The notes beneath the pieces were generated by a model, which worked only from the letters and a program-made list of their open reading frames with translations, had not been told where the DNA came from and made no database searches. Shown in pieces: positions 58,210 through 64,000 of a stretch of DNA of 64,000 nt. Source of the stretch: Pteria penguin (taxonomy: Eukaryota; Mollusca; Bivalvia; Pterioida; Pteriidae). Made by a program: the position numbers and the translations under genes. The DNA lies in assembly GCA_035048485.1 (NCBI GenBank), contig CM068589.1, positions 3,350,501 through 3,414,500 on the forward strand, in the 5' to 3' direction. Numbering within the stretch: position 1 is the first letter of the stretch; the number at the start of each line of letters is the position of its first letter.

Positions 58210-58629
58210 TAGGGGTGCAACGATATGGGTACCTCACGGTACGATACGTATCACGGTACATGGTCCAGTGTACGGTACGTATCACGGTACACTTTTTGAA
58301 CTAAAAATAAAATTAGGTGTATTACAATTCTGTTTTTAATATTGCAGTGATAAGCATTATATTAAAAAAGGTACTCATATCAGTTTACGCTTTCCTTCAA
58401 GAAATGCTGATTGCTTTACAGCATACAGTTAGAGTACCTTCGGAGATGTAAATCATTGGGTATTTAAAATACAAACGTGATGTTAATTAAACTTAATGCA
58501 CAATATTTCAGTCAAACAAATGCGCGAGTGAACCGTTTTTGTACCGTTTCCACACCTATCCATACCGTGAACCGAACCAAGGCCTCTGTACCGCGATATA
58601 CCGTCAAACGGTATATCGTTGCACCCCTA
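58210..58629. mobile_element. hAT-like MITE with 8-bp target duplication
   Basis: Terminal inverted repeats TAGGGGTGCAACGATAT and its complement, 420 bp, non-coding, flanked by TAAATAAC on both sides (58202-58209, 58630-58637). The receptor copy 1 flank has the empty site TAAATACC at 5156-5163. An 8-bp duplication is typical of hAT elements. The interior has inverted TACGGTACGTATCACGGTAC-like repeats. Confidence 0.9.
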
Positions 58630-58664
58630 TAAATAACAGTGTTAGAAAACTTCTATGTGTATAA

Positions 58665-59335
58665 TTAATAAACATTAGAACACATATACGTTTTGTGCAC
58701 TAGATGCGCTTTTCGACAAGTGACGTTTTTTCAGTTTTCGTGGTTGAATGATTGGAATTCTTATGATATTTAAATATTTGAAGAGCAGTGTTGAAAACAA
58801 ACTGATCGAAAAATGAATCTCAGGACAGAGCTATGCATGAAGGAGATACTCCTTAGTTTTAGAGTGATTTACGTAGTTTCATGACTGAAATTTTCTAGTA
58901 TATATTTCATGTCAGTAAAAAAGCACTGAAATGTAGACCGTCAGTGAAAAATAATGAAAACTAGAATTATCATGCCCTAGGGGACTATCAGTCCACCAGC
59001 AGAAACACCGGCCTGGTGGTTATAATAAGTATAATATATATATATACCTTTTCATTTTGTACATTTCTTATATCGCTTCAATGCTGGTCATGGCCGAATG
59101 ATTGGAATTCACATAATATATAAATATTTTAAGAGCAGTGCTGAAAACAACGTGGCCAAAAATATTTATAAAACTTCATGACTGATAATGTTAAATATAT
59201 ATTTAGCTTTAGTACAAAAGCAGGGAAAACTAGAATTATCAGCCCACCAGCAGTTACACCACATAGTGGTTATAAATTTTAGAACATATATATGTTATAA
59301 TTTTGTACGCTAGATACGCATTTCGACAACGTATT
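58665..59335 (+). repeat. Dispersed GCATTTCGACAA repeat, two tandem units
   Basis: Two units of about 300 bp follow each other, and a third start follows at 59285 (ACGCATTTCGACAACGTATT). This shows a tandem organisation of the parent repeat. Confidence 0.7.
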
Positions 59336-59339
59336 TGTC

Positions 59340-59552
59340 ATACATTTCACTTTGACTTCTACCAAACAGTGACGCTTCTTCATATCTATTGCATCTGCAA
59401 TAATCAGGAGACATTTACTATCAGTACCTCCTCCCTCTATGAATATCTTGTCTAATATTTACTATCAGTATCCCCTCCCTCTATGAATATGTTATCTTAT
59501 GTCTACTATCAGTAGACCCCTCGATCTATGAACATCTTGTCTAATGTCTACT
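59340..59552 (+). repeat. Repeat shared with 7258-7368, then three minisatellite units
   Basis: After the shared block, about 50-bp units with TTTACTATCAGTA, CCCTCCCTCTATGAATAT and CTTGTCTAAT recur three times. Confidence 0.55.
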
Positions 59553-59811
59553 GTAAGTCACCCTATGAAAGGTATTAATGCGATGGGGACTTCCTCTCCC
59601 GCAGGTGAGCTATAAGGAGTCTCCCTCAGGGTAATCTTGGAAATGACGCAATATGAGATTATTCTTTTCACCTTTTTTGACACGGAGGGAATGCTCAATT
59701 TTTAGACACTTATTATTTAGCCTATATTAACGTTTTGTCACTTTATAGTGAGTTTTAAATTCTAGGATTTTAGTACGTCTTGATCTTTTTTTGTGCACGT
59801 TTGATCTGTAA

Positions 59812-60873
59812 AGATGATCGATAAATCCAAACCACAAGTCCAAAAATCATAAAACCTGAGGACATACAAAATCAGTGAAAATGAAAAACAAATGGAAAAT
59901 AACAAGATATGTCTACTTGAAGAGCATATGTGAACCCTGTGATGGAGTGAGATCACGTGCCCGGGGAGAGTGAACATCTCCTTCTTGCTAGCAATACCCG
60001 TCACATATACCAAGTAGAAAGAGTCAAATCGTATAAATTCCATATGTATTCATATATGGAGAAGTCGAAGTAGGTAACCATCTAGTATAGGAGGTGTCAA
60101 ATCTGTGTAAAATGATCCGAATCGGTCTCAGTCCAGAATATCATTTAAAAGTCTGGATAACGAGATATCATATAGAGTAATAAGAGTCTCGCAACGACCA
60201 TAGAATTTCCTCAGTGACGTTGCTAGTCTAGCACATATATAACCCTGGTTGAGCAGCTTAACTGAAAGTCGCCTAGCCCTCAGAACAAAGTTAATGTAAT
60301 TTGAACATGCTCTGCAATAACGTATTAACTGAGATATGTATATGCTGTATGCGGGCGATGATGGAATGTTGCTACTTATGAAAGGAAAGTTTGTGATAGC
60401 GAAATTGAAATCGTCACGTTTGTCATAGAGTGAGGTGTTCAATTGACCATTAATGTCAAAAGACAACATAAGTAGAATTACTACTTTCTGTGGTTTCTTT
60501 GACCTCAAGTTCACTTGGATAGATGATGCTAAGGTAATCCGCGAATGAAAGATTATTAATTGAAAGCAAGTCATCTATATATCTGTAAGTAAAATTGAAG
60601 CCAAGAGCCAATTGTGTTTTTCCTTGCGAAAGCAAAGACTGAATGAATTCAGCTTCGTATGAGTAAAGGAATATGTCAGCCAGAAGCGGAGCACAGTTAG
60701 TGCCCATTGGAATGCCGACAATTTGTTGAAAAACCGTACCTCCAAACACCACAAAAATGTTATCGATAAGAAAGTTCAACATCTGGATGACAGTTGTTTC
60801 AGTGTATTTATTTTTGGAATCAGAATTTTCCCTAACAAAGTAAGTTTTATCGTGGCCTATTACTATATATTTG
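59812..60873 (-). pseudogene. Naiad family B copy 7
   Basis: Minus strand: RT with GIPMGTNCAPLLADIF and YIDDLLSINN in frame 60456-60782, then a small deletion near 60470 and the C-terminus 60128-60574 ending SLSRLLNDILD, then the tail ending near 59812. The 5' end is truncated at about 60873. It is very close in sequence to copies 3 and 4. Confidence 0.85.
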
Positions 60874-60879
60874 ATCTGT

Positions 60880-61790
60880 GTTTGGTGAAAAGGCTAGCAC
60901 CAATTGCACTGGATATGATTTTTTTTATTATGGGGAAAATATAAGGAAAGCTTGTTTATATGAAAGATATATAGATTATACAGTAACTCATTTTTTTTCA
61001 AAAATATGTACTGGTATATTTGACGAAACGCAATATACATCTTTTTCTCTTTGTTTTACAAATTGAACTCGATGAATACAAGAAAATACTATATTATAAA
61101 CTTTGCAACGTTCACTGTATTAAGGGGGGGGGGGGGGGGGGCATACATGCCTCAGTTACATCCGCCACTGAAATTTTACACACAACACATTTAAAGTAGA
61201 ATGTTTGACTCCAGGACGAGGCCTTTCCAGGTGGGAGCCCGACCTTCAATTCCTTATGTCCACAGATGCACTAACCGTATGATGGACTTAATATTCTTGC
61301 AAAAAATGTCAAGTAAATACAAATTATATATATCATCCATTTCTCAATGGATCAGACCAAATAAGCGTGTCAAACACTGTTAGTTTTGTACCCGTGTTAT
61401 TCAGTTGTAAATGAAAGATATATATTCAAGTCATGTCTATCTTTTTGGTGATAACATGCTTGTTTTTTTTCAAATTTCCGGTATGTAATTAGTAGATCGC
61501 AAATTGATTTTTAGGACGACGCGTTAGTAGATAAATAAAGGAACAATACTCAAACCTCAGAAGACTCACAAGCATACCGGATCATTTGAGACACATACTA
61601 CATTTAATAGGAGTGGCTTGCAAAATATTTGATGGAAAAGTTATATTTTTGGAGATGGTGTTCATTAAAACCTATTTATGTAAATAGCTTGCGTTTCTCA
61701 AAGTTTAATATGTCCGTTTTGTATGTGAACTCAGGAGGGTATGCCTTTGTTGTTATCAATCATGGAATTGGGAAGCATTAACCTTATTGG
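60880..61790. other. No recognisable gene; contains a poly-G tract
   Basis: About 19 G at 61124-61141, followed by ATCCGCCACTGAAA, the same flank as the poly-C tract at 7.14 kb. The rest has no motif. Confidence 0.5.
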
Positions 61791-61796
61791 GGTAAC

Positions 61797-63464
61797 GTAG
61801 CGGTATGAAACTATAGCTTATTATTATATTGTTTTAGTTCTCCATTCATTTGTACATTAGACATTGAAATAAGCATTTAGTTAACTTTATGATAAATAGA
61901 AAAAGTTGTCATTGTAAATATTGGCATATTTTCGTATGGTAGAAGCATACATGATTGGTACACAAAAGATATGTAGATTCTGATATACATCTGCATCCTT
62001 CTGTCTATCTGTTTCCTTGGTTAAAGATATCACAATCTGAATGATAAAATGATTGAATAGCTAGTTCTGTAATAGTATAAAGTGTTAGGAACAGAGTCTT
62101 TTCTTCTTCTGCATTATCAGTAGCAGAGTTTGGCTCCTCTGAAAATGAAGGACATTTCCAATGTTTTTACCTCTGTATGAAATTTCCAAGTTTCTGCGTC
62201 TATTCATACTTAGTATATACGATGACAAGTTCTATTTCCGTTGGTGTCTGCTTTGTAAATACATGTATCAAGAATCACAAAATTGGCTAAACATCAGGAA
62301 TAAATCATGTATATTAAATGGTGTATCGTTAAAGGTTCATTCAATGAATGCACAGCAACAGTGCAATCTAACCTCTCTATAACTGATGCTAGTGTTTAAA
62401 ATAATTGAGTATTGTAATTAACATAATTCAAAAACTCAACAAATCCAGTGTAACAAAAAGATGTTGACTAAGTTTGGATGTTGCCTGTTGTGGAAGTGTA
62501 GTTACACAAAATTACGGACGTCTGATTTATAGGAAGAGCAGTAGCATATCTATCTTCATCCCTAATTCAGTTTTCTCTGACCTTTGCATCACAATCCGTG
62601 AACAAAGATACTCTTGATTTCATTTAGAAATATTCTGCTGCCCCAAGAATCCCTCTTCAATTTCATTTCGTTGGCAACATCTACGCAATTACACTTTGTC
62701 ACACTTTTTTGTCAAGCATTAAGTTATACAATTCTAATTTTTGGTAAGAAATATAGACTTTACACATCTTGTTTCTTGGCTATTGAAAGAGCATGCTGTT
62801 GATTTAGATATGTGTGAAAGAAAAAAGGAATTACTGGCTCAGTTATGTGGCAGAAGTCACCATAGAGCTATACAATACCTGAATATAAATAATATACTAG
62901 AACATATATCACATTACAAAAATATTTGATTGTAGTGCAATTACGATACCGACTTACGACGGTCATTTAATTTGACAAAAGCCAAACAAATGGTGTGGTT
63001 AACCGGTTTACGGGCCCACCTTCCCACTCACCGTAACAGCACAGGGTAGATTATTTGCCTTTGGGGGTTTATTTTGTTAATGTGATTCTGCGTTTGTAGA
63101 GTTGTGAAGGGGCATTACAAGATCATTCCCTGACAATAACTTCCGAACCTCTGTATTTGACATCAAAGAATGTATTTATAAACTGTAGGTTTGATTAAAC
63201 TGCTGTTGTGATAAGTGGGAAGGTTGGTCCGTAAAGTGGTGAACCACCCAATTCATTGACTACTGTCATATGCGGTCCTACGTCGGTATCGCAACTGCAT
63301 TTTAATTAAAAGTTTTGTAAGGTTCTTACGTGATTTGTATTTCAAATAATTATATTATTAACAGTTGTGGTTGTGACTTCTGTCATACTGCCGAGTAGAT
63401 GCCTTTATCTTACATACCTGGTGCCTGTTTCATCAAACATCGTAAGTGCTTCGTAAGACTAAAA
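61797..63464. repeat. Duplicated segment, copy 2 of 8003-9240
   Basis: Collinear with 8003-9240 but carrying extra DNA near 62020-62470 and a solo Naiad A tail at 62816-63044. It ends in the Harbinger-like terminus CTGTTTCATCAAACATCGTA, where a family B Naiad has inserted. Confidence 0.6.
62816..63044 (-). mobile_element. Solo Naiad family A tail
   Basis: Complete tail module in minus orientation, from AAAAAAGGAATTACTGGCTC to CACCGTAACAGCAC, absent from the other copy of the duplicated segment near 8680. This shows that the tail alone can be inserted. Confidence 0.7.
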
Positions 63465-64000
63465 CGGAAGCCGCAAATTCAAATATATAGTAATAGGCCA
63501 CGATAAAACTTACTTTGTTAGGGAAAATTCTGATTCCAAAAATAAATACACTGAAACAGCTGTCATTCAGATGTTGAACTTTCTTATCGATAACATTTTT
63601 GTGGTGTTTGGAGGTAAGGTTTTTCAACAAATTGTCGGCATTCCAATGGGCACTAACTGTGCTCCGCTTCTGGCTGACATATTCCTTTATTCATACGAAG
63701 CTGAGTTCATTCAGTCTTTGCTTTCGCAAGGAAAAAAAACAATTGGCTCTTGGCTTCAATTTTACTTACAGATATATAGATGACTTGCTTTCAATTAATA
63801 ATCCTTCATTCGCGGATTACCTTAGCATCATCTATCCAAGTGAACTGGAGGTCAAAGAAACCACAGAAACTAGTAATTCTACTTCGTATTTAGATATTAT
63901 GTTGTCTTTCGACATTAATGGTCAATTGAACACCTCACTCTATGACAAACGTGACGATTTCAATTTCGCTATCACAAACTTTCCTTTCATAAGTAGCAAC
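63455..64000 (+). pseudogene. Naiad family B copy 6, runs past the window end
   Basis: It starts at AAAACGGAAGCCGCAAATTC (RT middle) next to the Harbinger-like terminus. It reads YTETAVIQMLNFLIDN, GIPMGTNCAPLLADIF, then a 1-nt insertion in an A-run near 63735 shifts the frame before YIDD. It continues beyond 64000. Confidence 0.85.

Noticed and set aside
58210..58629. CRISPR-like or regulatory palindrome array from repeated CACGGTACG blocks
   Set aside because: The terminal repeats, the 8-bp duplication and the empty site identify it as a MITE.

Overview
The window is animal genomic DNA: AT-rich, with spliced host exons and a dense load of nested, mostly decayed transposable elements. No bacterial, rRNA or tRNA gene was recognised. 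The element mix (Naiad-type Penelope-like elements with in-frame UGA codons, an env-bearing Ty3/gypsy element, a helicase/endonuclease Helitron, Harbinger, a LINE) and the Cys-rich receptor exons suggest a bivalve mollusc. A clam is most likely, because selenoprotein-coding Naiads have been described in clams and spiders. This is inference, not identification.

Host genes: two tandem paralogues of a type I membrane receptor lie on the + strand. Only the 3' exons of copy 1 are here (1872-4336). Copy 2 spreads from 44.5 to 57.5 kb, with a decayed LINE and its nested insertions filling one intron. Both encode a transmembrane segment and a cytoplasmic tail with tyrosine motifs, including YEEI. Copy 2 has an early stop in its last exon.

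Mobile DNA: Naiad family A occurs at 3.5 (-), 7.4-8.0, 9.9-13.2, 30.7-31.2, 31.3-32.5 (-), 35.6-36.9 (-), 39.8-43.0 and 56.7-57.3 kb (-). Family B occurs at 0.1, 0.7-1.3, 5.3-6.1 (-), 24.5-26.0 (-), 33.2-34.9, 38.2-39.8 (split and inverted), 59.8-60.9 (-) and 63.5 kb to the end. A Ty3/gypsy element fills 13.2-20.6 kb, directly followed by a Helentron at 20.6-24.5 kb. A DDE integrase-like remnant lies at 26.8-27.2 kb. Two copies of a 1.1-kb MITE lie at 27.5 and 47.6 kb, and a hAT-like MITE with a clean 8-bp target duplication lies at 58.2 kb. A nested LINE occupies 45.1-51.7 kb. A dispersed repeat with the core GCATTTCGACAA recurs at least seven times.

Main point of interest: family A Naiads carry UGA at three in-frame sites. 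Two align with Cys codons in related copies elsewhere in the window. Downstream of the ORF sits a hairpin with every hallmark of a form II SECIS element, and its stem shows compensatory changes between three copies. The family therefore appears to encode, or to descend from, a selenocysteine-containing retroelement protein. A second notable item is an array of four stem-loops with a near-invariant loop and covarying stems just upstream of the gypsy 3' LTR.
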